A stretch of 64,000 bases of DNA from an uncultured Acetatifactor sp. (lineage in GTDB: Bacteria > Bacillota > Clostridia > Lachnospirales > Lachnospiraceae): NCBI GenBank assembly GCA_910577235.1, contig CAJTMX010000004.1, positions 62,001-126,000 of the forward strand, written 5' to 3'. Shown piece by piece: positions 49,911 to 59,254 of this stretch. The notes under the pieces were generated by a model that saw only the letters and a list, made by a program, of their open reading frames with translations, searched no databases and was not told the DNA's origin. Position numbers and translations under genes: made by a program. Every line of letters begins with the position of its first letter. Position 1 is the stretch's first letter.

Positions 49911-52331
49911 ATGTTAGTACCTTTGAGTTGGTTAAAAGAGTATGTAGATATTGATGTGACACCTCAGGCGCTGGAGGAAAAGCTATTCTCCTGCGGATTT
50001 GAGGTGGAAGAGCTGCAGGAGGTGGGAAAGGATGTCAGCAATGTGGTCACAGGCCTGGTGGAGACCTGTGAGGCCATTCCCGACACCCATTTGCATGTAT
50101 GTCAGGTGAACGCAGGCAGCCACGGCACATTTCAGGTGTGCTGCGGCGCGGACAATGTGCGGGCGGGGGAAAAATACCCGCTGGCGCTGGTGGGAGCCAC
50201 AGTGTATATGACCGCCAAGGATCACAAGACGGTAGAGGGCACCATGACCATCAAGAAGGGGAAACTGAGGGGATATGAGTCGGAGGGAATGCTGTGTTCC
50301 GGCGTGGAGCTGGGGGTGAACGAGAATATGTTCCCCGGAGCGGGTTACAACGGCCTGCTGGTACTCCCTCAGGATATGGAGCCGGGTACGGATGTAAAGC
50401 CTGTTCTGGGGCTGGATGACTGGATCTTTGACATTTCCATCACGGCCAACCGTCCGGACTGCCAGAGCATTGTGGGGATTGCCAGAGAGGTGGCGGCTGT
50501 ACTGGATAAGGAATTCCATATGCCCGCATTGGATTATACGGTCACGGAGGTTCAAAAAGAGGGCTTTTCCGTGACGGTGGACGCTCCTGACTTGTGTCCC
50601 CGGTATATCGGCCACTATGTATATGACGTGAAGACCGGGGAGTCGCCGCTGTGGATGAAACGCCGTCTGGCGTTGATGGGGCAGGATGCCATCTCCAATA
50701 TTGTGGATATTACCAACTATGTACTGCTGGAGATGGGGCAGCCCATGCATGCGTTTGACTGCGATTATCTGGAGGGGAATGCAATCTCGGTGCGTCGTGC
50801 CCGGCAGGAAGAACATATTACCACGCTGGACGGCCAGGAATATGTTTTAAACGAGAACAATCTGGTCATATGCGACGGTGCAAAACCGGTGGCTCTGGCG
50901 GGGGTTATGGGTGGTCTTAACTCCGAGATACGGGAGAGTACCACGGAAGTATTGTTTGAATCCGCTAAATTTGCCAGGGACAATATCCGAAAGACCTCCC
51001 GTTCCCTGGGCAAACGCACGGATGCCAGCGCCCGGTACGAGAAGGGTGTAGACGAGTACTCCACGGTGCACGCCATGGAGCGCGCGCTGCATCTGATAGA
51101 AGAGCTGGGCTGCGGAAAAGTTTCTTCCACTCATGTGGACGTAAATACCGGTAACAGCATAGAACCCAGAGAGATGAAAGTCAGTGTCAAAAAGGTGGAG
51201 GATGTGCTGGGTATCCAAGTGCCTGATGAGGATATTCTGCGGATCATGAAGAATCTTGATTTTGCGCCGTCCATGAGCGGAGACGAACTGACGCTGCAGG
51301 TGCCCGCTTACCGCGAGGATATGGATTCCTACCCGGATGTGGCGGAGGAAGTGATCCGCATGTATGGCTATGACCATGTGATCTCCGCCTTTATGCCTCA
51401 GGCGCAGGTGACTATGGGAGGAGTTCCCCAGAATATGAAAAAGGAGATGAAACTTAAGAGAGCGCTGTGCAGTATCGGTGCATACGAGTGCATCCACTAC
51501 AGCTTTTTCTCTCCTTCGGATCTGGATTTGCTGCGCCTGCCTCAGGATGCGCGGGAGCGTCAGGCTATCCGCATCCTGAATCCCATCAACGAGGAATTGT
51601 CCCTAATGCGGACCACGCTGGTGCCCTCTATGCTAAACGCGATTTCCCGTAATCAGAAAAAGGGCAATCTGGAGGGCAGGCTGTTTGAGAGCGCAAAAGT
51701 ATTTATACCCAAGTCTCTTCCTCTGTCCGAGTACCCCGAGGAACGGGAGACGCTGTGCATCGGTATCTTTGGAGCCCAGGAAAGTTTCTTCACTTTGAAG
51801 GGTATGGCGCAGAAGGTGGCGGACACACTATTTTTACAGTTTGATTATATTCCGGACGCCAAGCCCTATCTGCACCCGTTTCAGTGCGCGGGCATCTATT
51901 TTGAGGGTATGCAGGTCGGCTGCATGGGTAAGGTAGCCTATGAGGTGGCGGAGCAGTTGGATCTGCGCGTGGATGCCTATGTGTTGGAGCTCGATCTGCA
52001 CAGGCTGGCGCAGGCCTATGACCGGGAGGCGAGTTTTACTCCTCTGTCGAAGTTCCCGGAGGAGAGCCGGGACCTGGCGTTGGTTATGGACAGGGAAGTG
52101 ACCTGCGGGCAGGTGGAGGAGGTTATTCGCCGTTCCTGCCAGTATATCAAGGATATTCGGCTGTTTGATGTCTACGAGGGCGGACAGATCGCAGAGGGTA
52201 AGAAAAGCATGGCGTTTACCGTGGAGTTCAGACCCGGCGAAGAGGCCTTTGAGCCGGATGCGGTTGACCGTTTCGTAAAAAAGATTTTGAAAAATTTGAA
52301 AAACCAACTGGATATTGAGCTAAGGAGCTAA
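49911..52331 (+). CDS. pheT: Phenylalanyl-tRNA synthetase beta subunit
   Basis: Beta chain of PheRS. The 806-residue protein contains the EMAP-like tRNA-binding domain (about 40-150; VCCGADNVRAGEKYPLAL), the B3/B4 editing domain that clears mischarged tyrosine, the B5 domain, a catalytic-like core and the C-terminal FDX-ACB anticodon-binding domain (FPEESRDLALVMD ... AFTVEFRPGEEAFE). ATG 49911 is 10 nt after GGAGG; ATG 49902 is too close to that site. The 144-base gap after pheS holds a hairpin (GTAAACCCCA/TGGGGCCGTTTAC) that may set the mRNA processing or ratio. Confidence 0.98.
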   Translation: MLVPLSWLKEYVDIDVTPQALEEKLFSCGFEVEELQEVGKDVSNVVTGLVETCEAIPDTHLHVCQVNAGSHGTFQVCCGADNVRAGEKYPLALVGATVYMTAKDHKTVEGTMTIKKGKLRGYESEGMLCSGVELGVNENMFPGAGYNGLLVLPQDMEPGTDVKPVLGLDDWIFDISITANRPDCQSIVGIAREVAAVLDKEFHMPALDYTVTEVQKEGFSVTVDAPDLCPRYIGHYVYDVKTGESPLWMKRRLALMGQDAISNIVDITNYVLLEMGQPMHAFDCDYLEGNAISVRRARQEEHITTLDGQEYVLNENNLVICDGAKPVALAGVMGGLNSEIRESTTEVLFESAKFARDNIRKTSRSLGKRTDASARYEKGVDEYSTVHAMERALHLIEELGCGKVSSTHVDVNTGNSIEPREMKVSVKKVEDVLGIQVPDEDILRIMKNLDFAPSMSGDELTLQVPAYREDMDSYPDVAEEVIRMYGYDHVISAFMPQAQVTMGGVPQNMKKEMKLKRALCSIGAYECIHYSFFSPSDLDLLRLPQDARERQAIRILNPINEELSLMRTTLVPSMLNAISRNQKKGNLEGRLFESAKVFIPKSLPLSEYPEERETLCIGIFGAQESFFTLKGMAQKVADTLFLQFDYIPDAKPYLHPFQCAGIYFEGMQVGCMGKVAYEVAEQLDLRVDAYVLELDLHRLAQAYDREASFTPLSKFPEESRDLALVMDREVTCGQVEEVIRRSCQYIKDIRLFDVYEGGQIAEGKKSMAFTVEFRPGEEAFEPDAVDRFVKKILKNLKNQLDIELRS

Positions 52332-52369
52332 AAACGGCATATTTTTGCATGGCGCACTGAACAATGTGC

Positions 52370-52434
52370 GGACGCCGTAAGCGGCCGGATATTGTTCACC
52401 GGGAATGTGTGCTGGCAGAGGATATGCGGAACTA
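52370..52434 (+). repeat. Copy of the dispersed leader element, before the M18 peptidase gene
   Basis: GCGGACGCCGTAAGCGGCCG, CCGGATATTGTTCACCGGG and GCGGAACTATAA match the other copies. GCGGAACT (52426-52433) ends 24 nt before ATG 52458. One extra base relative to the nrdR copies breaks any common reading frame. Confidence 0.75.
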
Positions 52435-52457
52435 TAATTAAGAAAGGGAACCAGAAA

Positions 52458-53885
52458 ATGTTAAAACAATGCGCATGGGAAAACTATGACGAGAAACAGC
52501 TGAAAAAGCTGGAAAAACTGAGCCGGGAGTACAGAGAATTTCTGGATCAGGGCAAGACGGAGCGGGAGTGCATCGACACCATCGTGAACATGGTCGAAGA
52601 GGATGGCTACCGGGAACTGGAGGCCATGATAAAGGCCGGGGAGCCTTTGAAGAAGGGGGATAAGGTGTACAGCGTGTGGATGAACAAATCCATCGCCGTA
52701 TTCCGCATCGGCAAGAAACCCTTTGCGGAGGGCATGAACATTTTGGGCGCTCATATTGACAGCCCCAGACTGGACGTTAAGCAGAATCCGTTGTTCGAGG
52801 ATATTGATCACACTTATGCCTATATGGACACCCACTATTACGGGGGTGTAAAAAAATATCAGTGGGTGACGCTGCCTTTGGCCATTCACGGCGTGGTGGT
52901 CAAAAAGGACGGTACTACAGTTGAGTTGAACATCGGAGAAAACGAGGACGATCCCGTGTTTTTCGTATCCGATCTGCTGATCCATCTGGCGGGTCAGCAG
53001 CTGGAGAAAAAGGCCGCCAAGGTTATCGAGGGGGAGGCGCTGGATCTGATCGCCGGCACAAAGCCTCTGATCCTGGGACAGGAGGAGAAGGAGACGGACG
53101 AGGGCAAGAAAAAGGCAGGAAACCTGGTAAAGTCCGCCGTGCTGGATATCCTCAAGGAAACCTATGATATAGAAGAGGGGGATCTGATCTCCGCGGAGCT
53201 GGAGGTGGTGCCCGCGGGTAAGGCCAGAGAGGCCGGATTTGACCGCAGCATGATACTAGCTTATGGACAGGACGACCGGGTGTGCGCGTATACCTCTCTG
53301 AAAGCCATGCTGGATATCAAAAATCCCGACAGAACCGTGTGCTGTATCCTGGTGGATAAGGAGGAGATCGGTTCCGTGGGCGCTACGGGTATGCAGTCCA
53401 GATTTTTTGAAAACGCGGTGGCAGAGATGATGAATCTGGCAGGGGAATACAGTGAGTTGAACTTGCGCCGCTGTCTGTCCCGCAGCGCTATGCTCTCCTC
53501 GGATGTGAGCGCGGCTTTTGACCCGGGTTACAGGAGCTGCTTTGAACTGCAGAACGCGGCTTTTCTGGGCGGCGGCATGGTGTTCAACAAGTTTACCGGC
53601 TCCAGAGGAAAGGCCGGTTCCAACGATGCCAATGCGGAATATGTGGCCCATCTGCGCAAGGTTATGGATGAGGGCAAGGTGCAGTGGCAGACGGCGGAGC
53701 TGGGAAAAGTAGATGTGGGCGGAGGCGGAACTATCGCGTATATTCTGGCTCTCTACGGCATGAACGTCATTGACAGCGGCGTGCCCGTGCTGAATATGCA
53801 CGCGCCTTGGGAGGCCACCAGCAAGGCGGACATCTATGAGGCATACAGAGGCTATAAAGCCTTTGCGGAAAATGTGACCATGTAA
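52458..53885 (+). CDS. M18-family aminopeptidase
   Basis: Zinc aminopeptidase of the M18 (aspartyl aminopeptidase/ApeA-like) family. The 475-residue protein has the first metal site MNILGAHIDSPRLDVKQNPL, the long insert (about 150-300), VCCILVDKEEIGSVGATGMQ with the catalytic and metal acidic residues, SSDVSAAFDPGY and the C-terminal His in VPVLNMHAPWEATSKAD. ATG 52458 follows AAAGGG; the longer frame from 52392 lies in the repeat element. Single gene after pheT. Normally it removes acidic or neutral N-terminal residues from peptides. Confidence 0.93.
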   Translation: MLKQCAWENYDEKQLKKLEKLSREYREFLDQGKTERECIDTIVNMVEEDGYRELEAMIKAGEPLKKGDKVYSVWMNKSIAVFRIGKKPFAEGMNILGAHIDSPRLDVKQNPLFEDIDHTYAYMDTHYYGGVKKYQWVTLPLAIHGVVVKKDGTTVELNIGENEDDPVFFVSDLLIHLAGQQLEKKAAKVIEGEALDLIAGTKPLILGQEEKETDEGKKKAGNLVKSAVLDILKETYDIEEGDLISAELEVVPAGKAREAGFDRSMILAYGQDDRVCAYTSLKAMLDIKNPDRTVCCILVDKEEIGSVGATGMQSRFFENAVAEMMNLAGEYSELNLRRCLSRSAMLSSDVSAAFDPGYRSCFELQNAAFLGGGMVFNKFTGSRGKAGSNDANAEYVAHLRKVMDEGKVQWQTAELGKVDVGGGGTIAYILALYGMNVIDSGVPVLNMHAPWEATSKADIYEAYRGYKAFAENVTM

Positions 53886-53889
53886 AAGA

Positions 53890-53925
53890 CAGGCCGCCGG
53901 AGGAGTGAATATCTCTGGCGGCATT
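53890..53925 (+). repeat. Hairpin after the M18 peptidase gene
   Basis: GCCGCCGGAG...CTCTGGCGGC forms a GC-rich stem; there is no T tract, so it is a weak terminator candidate or 3' stabiliser. Confidence 0.45.
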
Positions 53926-54029
53926 GCCGTACAATGAGAAAAACGCTATGCGTTTAACTCTACCGCGCCAAATCATCGTATATCGAAATATGCTCTCGCG
54001 GAACGTCCGGCGATAGCATGGAGAAAGGT

Positions 54030-55076
54030 ATGGAACTTAAGAAATCAGATTTTTATTTTGAGCTGCCGCAGAAGCTGATCGCCCAGGACCCTCTGGAAGA
54101 CCGATCCGCCTCCCGCCTATTATTGTTAAATAAAAATACGGGACAGACCGCCCACGATGTCTTTCATAATATTACCCGCTATCTGCGTCCCGGGGACTGT
54201 CTGGTGCTGAACAACACGAAGGTGATTCCCGCCCGGCTGCTGGGACAGCGGGAGGGCACAGGTGCTCATGTGGAGGTGCTGCTTTTAAAACGCCGGGAGG
54301 GAGATGTGTGGGAAACTTTGGTTAAACCAGGTAAAAAGTGTAAGCCCGGCACAGAGCTCATATTCGGAGACGGCCTGCTCCGGGGGCAGGTCTTGGAGAC
54401 TGTGGAGGAGGGGAACCGACTGATACGGTTTTCTTATCAGGGGATTTGGGAAGAGGTATTGGACAGGTTGGGGGAGATGCCTCTGCCGCCCTATATCACT
54501 CATAAGCTTACGGACAGAAACCGTTATCAGACCGTCTATGCCAAATATGAGGGGTCGTCAGCGGCTCCCACAGCAGGCCTGCATTTTACCGGAGAACTGC
54601 TGCGACAGATCGAGGGACTGGGAGTGAGTGTGGTCTATGTGACTCTGCATGTGGGATTGGGGACTTTTCGGCCCGTGAAAGAAGAAAACGTGCTGGAGCA
54701 TCACATGCATTCGGAGTACTATCAGGTTACGGAGGAGGCGGCAAAGAGGATCAATGCCGTCAAATCTGCCGGGGGCCGGATCATCTGCGTGGGGACTACG
54801 AGCTGCCGGACATTGGAGAGTGCGGCGGATGAAAACGGCATGGTGAGGCCGGGCTGCGGCAATACGGAAATTTTTATCTATCCGGGCTATAGGTTTAAAG
54901 TGCTGGACTGCCTGATCACCAATTTCCATCTGCCCGAATCCACACTGGTAATGCTGGTCAGCGCATTGGCAGGACGTGAGAGGACGCTGGCAGCCTATGA
55001 GGAGGCTATCAGGGAGAGATACAGGTTTTTCAGTTTTGGGGACGCCATGTTTATCCATGATGGAATTGACAACTAA
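54030..55076 (+). CDS. queA: S-adenosylmethionine:tRNA ribosyltransferase-isomerase
   Basis: Transfers and isomerises the ribosyl part of SAM to preQ1 at tRNA position 34, giving epoxyqueuosine. The 348 residues contain FELPQKLIAQDPLEDRSASR, DCLVLNNTKVIPARLLG, SAAPTAGLHFT and VTLHVGLGTFRPV, and the end FHLPESTLVMLVSALAG. ATG 54030 follows GGAG by 6 nt; ATG 54018 lacks a site. tgt, the usual partner, is not in the window. Confidence 0.97.
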   Translation: MELKKSDFYFELPQKLIAQDPLEDRSASRLLLLNKNTGQTAHDVFHNITRYLRPGDCLVLNNTKVIPARLLGQREGTGAHVEVLLLKRREGDVWETLVKPGKKCKPGTELIFGDGLLRGQVLETVEEGNRLIRFSYQGIWEEVLDRLGEMPLPPYITHKLTDRNRYQTVYAKYEGSSAAPTAGLHFTGELLRQIEGLGVSVVYVTLHVGLGTFRPVKEENVLEHHMHSEYYQVTEEAAKRINAVKSAGGRIICVGTTSCRTLESAADENGMVRPGCGNTEIFIYPGYRFKVLDCLITNFHLPESTLVMLVSALAGRERTLAAYEEAIRERYRFFSFGDAMFIHDGIDN

Positions 55077-55142
55077 TGTGGAATCATGTAAAATCTTGTT
55101 TGAGAAGTAATATGGGTTCAATACATTTCAGGAGGGGTATAA

Positions 55143-55481
55143 ATGGAAGAACGTAGAAAGAGCAGGAGAATGGATCTGGAAGCCAGATTGATAGTAAAGC
55201 GACTGGATTCCGATGAAAAGCGGGAGGTGGTCATCAACATTTCTGATGTATCCCGCACAGGCGTGGGATTCTCCTGCTCGGATAAGCTGGAACTGAAAGC
55301 AGTATATGAGTGTCGCCTGACAATATGGACCAAAGAGGTGATACACGCGTTTTTGCAGATCGTACGTGCGAATGAGAAAGAAGAGGATATCTTTCACTAT
55401 GGAGCGGTGTTCATCGGAATGTCTGAGCAGGATGCCTCCCGCATCAGTGTGTATGAACAGTTTTCAGTGGCAAACCGATAG
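55143..55481 (+). CDS. PilZ-domain protein
   Basis: A 112-residue protein consisting mostly of a PilZ domain, the c-di-GMP receptor fold. The binding motif is RRKSRR (residues 4-9, RxxxR) followed by D35-x-S-x-x-G40 (DVSRTGVGF). Such stand-alone PilZ proteins may control motility, so it may relate functionally to the flagellin in this window, but they are far apart. AGGAGG precedes ATG 55143. It lies 66 bases after queA with no terminator seen between. Confidence 0.9.
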   Translation: MEERRKSRRMDLEARLIVKRLDSDEKREVVINISDVSRTGVGFSCSDKLELKAVYECRLTIWTKEVIHAFLQIVRANEKEEDIFHYGAVFIGMSEQDASRISVYEQFSVANR

Positions 55482-55512
55482 GAGCATAAGGGTATATAAC
55501 GGTACATAACGG

Positions 55513-55557
55513 AGCGGGGGATCACACTATGACAGAGTGACACCCCGCTTTTTTTTA
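55513..55557. terminator. Bidirectional terminator between the PilZ gene and tyrA
   Basis: AGCGGGG (55513-55519) pairs with CCCCGCT (55543-55549), with an inner CACT/AGTG, followed by TTTTTTT. Confidence 0.85.
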
Positions 55558-56658
55558 CATTTTTTTCTCATGAATGACAAATTGGGGTGTGGACAGCAGC
55601 AGTTTGGCTGCTTCCTGAGATGCCTCGTCATAAAACTCGATTCTCAACACACCTTCTTCATACTCCCGGTTGTGTACAATGCCGATATTTTTGATATTAA
55701 TGTTGTTAAACGCCAGTGCGGTGGCCACCTGGGCCAGCATACCGGGGCGGTCGTCTATGTCGATATTGAAAGAATACACCCTCTTGATGGGGCCGCTGGA
55801 GGCGTTTATAAAGGAATCCCGGTAGACTCTGGCGCTGTCAAAGAGCCGATACAGAGCGTCTTCCTGCCGGGCATCCAGCTGGTCTTTTATTTTGGAGAGG
55901 GAACCGATATAATCCCCCAACAGACGGGAAATATTCTCCGTGTTGGTCAGGCAGATCTGTTGCCACATGGCGGCGGAGGAGGAGGCGATCCGGGTGATGT
56001 CCTTGAAACCACCTGCAGCCACCAGTTTCATGATGCCGTCCTCATTGTCCGACTCCCGCACCAGATTGACCAGGGAGGCGGCTATCACATGAGGCAGATG
56101 GCTGATACCCGCTGTGACATAGTCGTGCTGTTGGTAATCCAGGATCAGCGGGATAGCGCCCATGGATTCCACCAATGTTCTGTACGCCTCCAGCCGTTCG
56201 GGCAAAGTCTGTCCGGTGGGAGTCAGAATGTAGTAGGCGTTCTCCAGCAGCTTGGCCTTGGAATTGGCATAGCCGAAACGCTCGCTCCCCGCCATGGGGT
56301 GGCCGCCAATAAATTGCGCCTCCAGACCGACCTTTGCAATATGTTGGTGTATGTCGGTCTTGACACTGCCCACGTCTGTCAAGGTGCAGGAGGGAGAGAT
56401 AAATTTTTTAACCGTCTCCAGATTGGCATCATTCTTTTGCACCGGGGCACACAGAAAGAGATAATCGCAGTCGGAAAAGCGTCCGTCGATCTGTTGTGCC
56501 GCCTGATCGATAACGCCGTCCTGTAACGCTCTATCCAAAGTGGCGCCGTTTATGTCATATGCCGTCATATATATTTCCGACATATTTTCCCGCAATGCTC
56601 TGGCGATGGAACCGCCTATCAGACCCAATCCGATAAATCCTATGTGTAGTCGTGCCAT
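55555..56658 (-). CDS. tyrA: Prephenate dehydrogenase with ACT domain
   Basis: Oxidatively decarboxylates prephenate to 4-hydroxyphenylpyruvate with NAD in tyrosine synthesis. The 367 residues have the dinucleotide-binding start IGFIGLGLIGGSIARALRE, FLCAPVQKN, TDVGSVKTDI, the substrate region GGHPMAGSERFGY and AGISHLPHVIAASLV, and a C-terminal ACT domain (about 297-367; VYSFNIDIDDRPGMLAQVA), probably for feedback by tyrosine. The ATG at 56658 is 8 nt after GAGGAG; the start at 56682 is too early. It fits functionally with aroE, aroK and aroQ elsewhere in the window. Confidence 0.96.
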   Translation of the reverse strand: MARLHIGFIGLGLIGGSIARALRENMSEIYMTAYDINGATLDRALQDGVIDQAAQQIDGRFSDCDYLFLCAPVQKNDANLETVKKFISPSCTLTDVGSVKTDIHQHIAKVGLEAQFIGGHPMAGSERFGYANSKAKLLENAYYILTPTGQTLPERLEAYRTLVESMGAIPLILDYQQHDYVTAGISHLPHVIAASLVNLVRESDNEDGIMKLVAAGGFKDITRIASSSAAMWQQICLTNTENISRLLGDYIGSLSKIKDQLDARQEDALYRLFDSARVYRDSFINASSGPIKRVYSFNIDIDDRPGMLAQVATALAFNNINIKNIGIVHNREYEEGVLRIEFYDEASQEAAKLLLSTPQFVIHEKKM

Positions 56659-56892
56659 ACTTATCTCCTCCCAAGCGCCCATAATATACGGACATATAGA
56701 CTATAGCACGTTAAAGCGTGAAAAGCAAGAGAAACGGGAATGCGGCGCGATTTCTCTGTCAAACTGTACAAAAACATTAAAAACACTTGTATATTTCCAG
56801 AATATTTAGTAAAATACACTTATGGGTGTCAGAAAGCGCGGAATAGGGCTCTGGCGAAATGCCCAAATCAGACCTTAATTGGAGGAAAACTT

Positions 56893-58986
56893 ATGAATGT
56901 TTACACAACCGACAAGATTCGTAACGTATGCTTATTGGGCCACGGCGGCAGCGGCAAGACCAGCTTGGTGGAGGCCATGGCATACTTATCCGGCATTACT
57001 TCCAGAATGGGTAAAGTAACTGACGGCAATACAGTCAGTGATTATGGCAAGGAGGAGCAGAAGAGACAGTTCTCCATCAGTACCTCTGTGGTTCCCATCG
57101 AATGGGAAGGGCACAAGATCAATATTCTGGATACGCCGGGATATTTTGACTTCGTAGGAGAAGTGGAGGAGGCTCTGAGCGCGGCAGGCGCTGCTATCAT
57201 TGTGATAAACGGCAAGGCCGGTATCGAGGTAGGGACTCTGAAAGCATGGGAGTTGTGTGAAAAATATAAGTTACCACGTTTCATCTATGTGTCCAATATG
57301 GATGTGGACAATGCCTCTTTCCGCCAGGTGGTGGAGGATATGACCAATCTGTTCGGCAAGAAACTGGCTCCTTTTAATCTGCCCATCCGCGAGAACGAGA
57401 AGTTTGTAGGTTATGTGAACGTGATCACCGAGAGCGGCAATCGCTGGCAGGGCAAGGAAGTGGTTCCCTGTGAGGTGCCGGAGTACAATAAAGCAAATCT
57501 GGAGATATGCCGTGACGCGCTGATGGAGGCGGTGGCGGAAACCAGTGAAGAGATGATGGAGCGTTTCTTTAACGGGGAGACTTTCTCGGAGGCGGAGATC
57601 CGTGCCGCACTGCGCACTAATGTATGCGACGGCAGCATTGTGCCCATGACCATGGGCTCCAATACCCTTTGTCAGGGCGTCTACACTCTGCTGGACGATA
57701 TCGTGAAATATATGCCCAGCCCGGAGAACCGCGAGGTGGCGGGCATCAATATGAAGACCAATGAGATCTACCATGCGGACTATGATTTTGCCAAGGCAAA
57801 ATCGGCCTATATCTGGAAGACCATTGTAGATCCCTTTATCGGCAAATATTCCCTGATCAAGGTGAATTCCGGCGTGCTTAAGACGGATGATCTGATCTAC
57901 AATTTTGACAAGGATATCGAGGAGAAGATCGGTAAGCTGTACATATTGCAGGGCAACAAGCCCATGGAGGTCAGCGAACTCCACGCGGGAGATATCGGTG
58001 CCCTGGCCAAACTGACGGCGGCCCGTACCGGCAACAGCCTGTCCACCAAGAATACTACGATCAAGTTCGGAAAGTGGGAGATTTCCACGCCCTACACCTA
58101 TATGCGCTACAAGGCTAAAAACAAGGGAGATATTGACAAGATTTCCCAGGCTTTGCAGAAGATCACCCATGAGGATCTGACGGTGAAAGTGGTCAATGAC
58201 GCGGAGAACCGCCAGCTGCTGCTGTACGGCATGGGCGATCAGCATCTGGAGATCATTGCCAGCCGCCTTAAAAACGAGTACAAGGTGGAGATTGAGCTGG
58301 ATAAACCCAAGGTGGCTTACAGAGAAACCATCCGGAAGACTTCGGATGTGGAGGCAAAACATAAGAAACAATCCGGCGGCCATGGGCAGTACGGTCATGT
58401 GAAGATGCGTTTCTCCGCGTCCGGCGATCTGGAGACGCCCTATGTATTTGAGCAGGAAGTGGTGGGCGGTGCCGTGCCCAAAAACTACTTCCCTGCGGTG
58501 GAAAAGGGTCTGCAGGAGAGCGTGACGAGAGGGCCTTTGGCGGCATATCCGGTGGTGGGTGTGAAAGCGGTGCTGTACGACGGTTCCTATCATCCGGTGG
58601 ATTCCTCCGAGATGGCGTTTAAAATGGCTACCATCCAGGCGTTTAAGAAGGGATTTATGGAGGCCGGTCCCGTGCTGCTCGAGCCTATCGCCTCACTGAA
58701 AGTGACGGTGCCCGACAGCTTTACCGGCGATATCATGGGTGATCTGAACAAGAGAAGAGGCCGAGTGCTGGGCATGAATCCCACAGCAAACGGTAAGCAG
58801 GTGATTGAGGCGGATATACCTATGAGCAGTCTGTTCGGTTACTGCACGGATCTGCGCTCCATGACCGGCGGCCAGGGTGAGTACAGCTATGAATTTGCCC
58901 GCTACGAGCAGGCTCCCAGCGATGTGCAGGAGAAAGAAGTGGCGGCCAGAGCGGCCAAGGTGGCGGAGAATAGCACGGAAGAATAG
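56893..58986 (+). CDS. Elongation factor G-like GTPase (EF-G paralogue)
   Basis: A 697-residue translational GTPase with EF-G domain order: G domain, OB domain II, III, IV and V. The G1 loop is GHGGSGKTS (16-24) rather than AHIDAGKTT, G3 is DTPGYFDFVGE (80), and G4 is SNMD (134-137) rather than NKMD, marking it as the divergent EF-G2 (FusA2-like) subgroup. Domain IV/V has GGHGQYGHVKMRF, EQEVVGGAVPKNYFPAVEKG and RRGRVLGMNP. Such paralogues translocate slowly or act in special conditions. GGAGGA is 6 nt upstream of ATG 56893; the longer frame from 56740 is rejected. Confidence 0.92.
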   Translation: MNVYTTDKIRNVCLLGHGGSGKTSLVEAMAYLSGITSRMGKVTDGNTVSDYGKEEQKRQFSISTSVVPIEWEGHKINILDTPGYFDFVGEVEEALSAAGAAIIVINGKAGIEVGTLKAWELCEKYKLPRFIYVSNMDVDNASFRQVVEDMTNLFGKKLAPFNLPIRENEKFVGYVNVITESGNRWQGKEVVPCEVPEYNKANLEICRDALMEAVAETSEEMMERFFNGETFSEAEIRAALRTNVCDGSIVPMTMGSNTLCQGVYTLLDDIVKYMPSPENREVAGINMKTNEIYHADYDFAKAKSAYIWKTIVDPFIGKYSLIKVNSGVLKTDDLIYNFDKDIEEKIGKLYILQGNKPMEVSELHAGDIGALAKLTAARTGNSLSTKNTTIKFGKWEISTPYTYMRYKAKNKGDIDKISQALQKITHEDLTVKVVNDAENRQLLLYGMGDQHLEIIASRLKNEYKVEIELDKPKVAYRETIRKTSDVEAKHKKQSGGHGQYGHVKMRFSASGDLETPYVFEQEVVGGAVPKNYFPAVEKGLQESVTRGPLAAYPVVGVKAVLYDGSYHPVDSSEMAFKMATIQAFKKGFMEAGPVLLEPIASLKVTVPDSFTGDIMGDLNKRRGRVLGMNPTANGKQVIEADIPMSSLFGYCTDLRSMTGGQGEYSYEFARYEQAPSDVQEKEVAARAAKVAENSTEE

Positions 58987-59032
58987 TTTCCGGTGAGCGC
59001 GGTATTTTGGCCCAAGCAGGTGGAATATATGT

Positions 59033-59066
59033 GAGGCGGTTTTCCTGATGGAGGCCGCCTCTTTTT
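59033..59066 (+). terminator. Terminator after the EF-G-like gene
   Basis: GAGGCGG (59033-59039) pairs with CCGCCTC (59055-59061), followed by TTTTT. Confidence 0.85.
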
Positions 59067-59162
59067 GAGAATATGTACTCCCCTACCCGGTCAAAGGCCG
59101 GCTTGTATTTATCGGGCCGGAGAATCCGTCCCGTCTCAGCACGCGCCAGAAATAGAAAAAAC

Positions 59163-59218
59163 TTGACATACCATTGGAATGAGGCTAAAATGAGCCATAA
59201 AGCTGGGAGTAATGGTAT
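59163..59218 (+). promoter_or_regulatory. leuS promoter enclosed by an inverted repeat
   Basis: TTGACA (59163-59168), 17 bases, TAAAAT (59186-59191). ATACCATT (59168-59175) and its exact complement AATGGTAT (59211-59218) enclose the -10 and start site. No T-box motif is present, so leuS is not controlled like pheS. The inverted repeat could be an operator. Confidence 0.65.
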
Positions 59219-59254
59219 CCCGGCGAAGGAAAACGTGAAAGAGGAGTAAAGACT

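Noticed and set aside
57271..58593. 440-codon open frame on the - strand opposite the EF-G-like gene
   Set aside because: His/Leu/Val-rich shadow translation, no initiation signals, and the + strand gene is certain.
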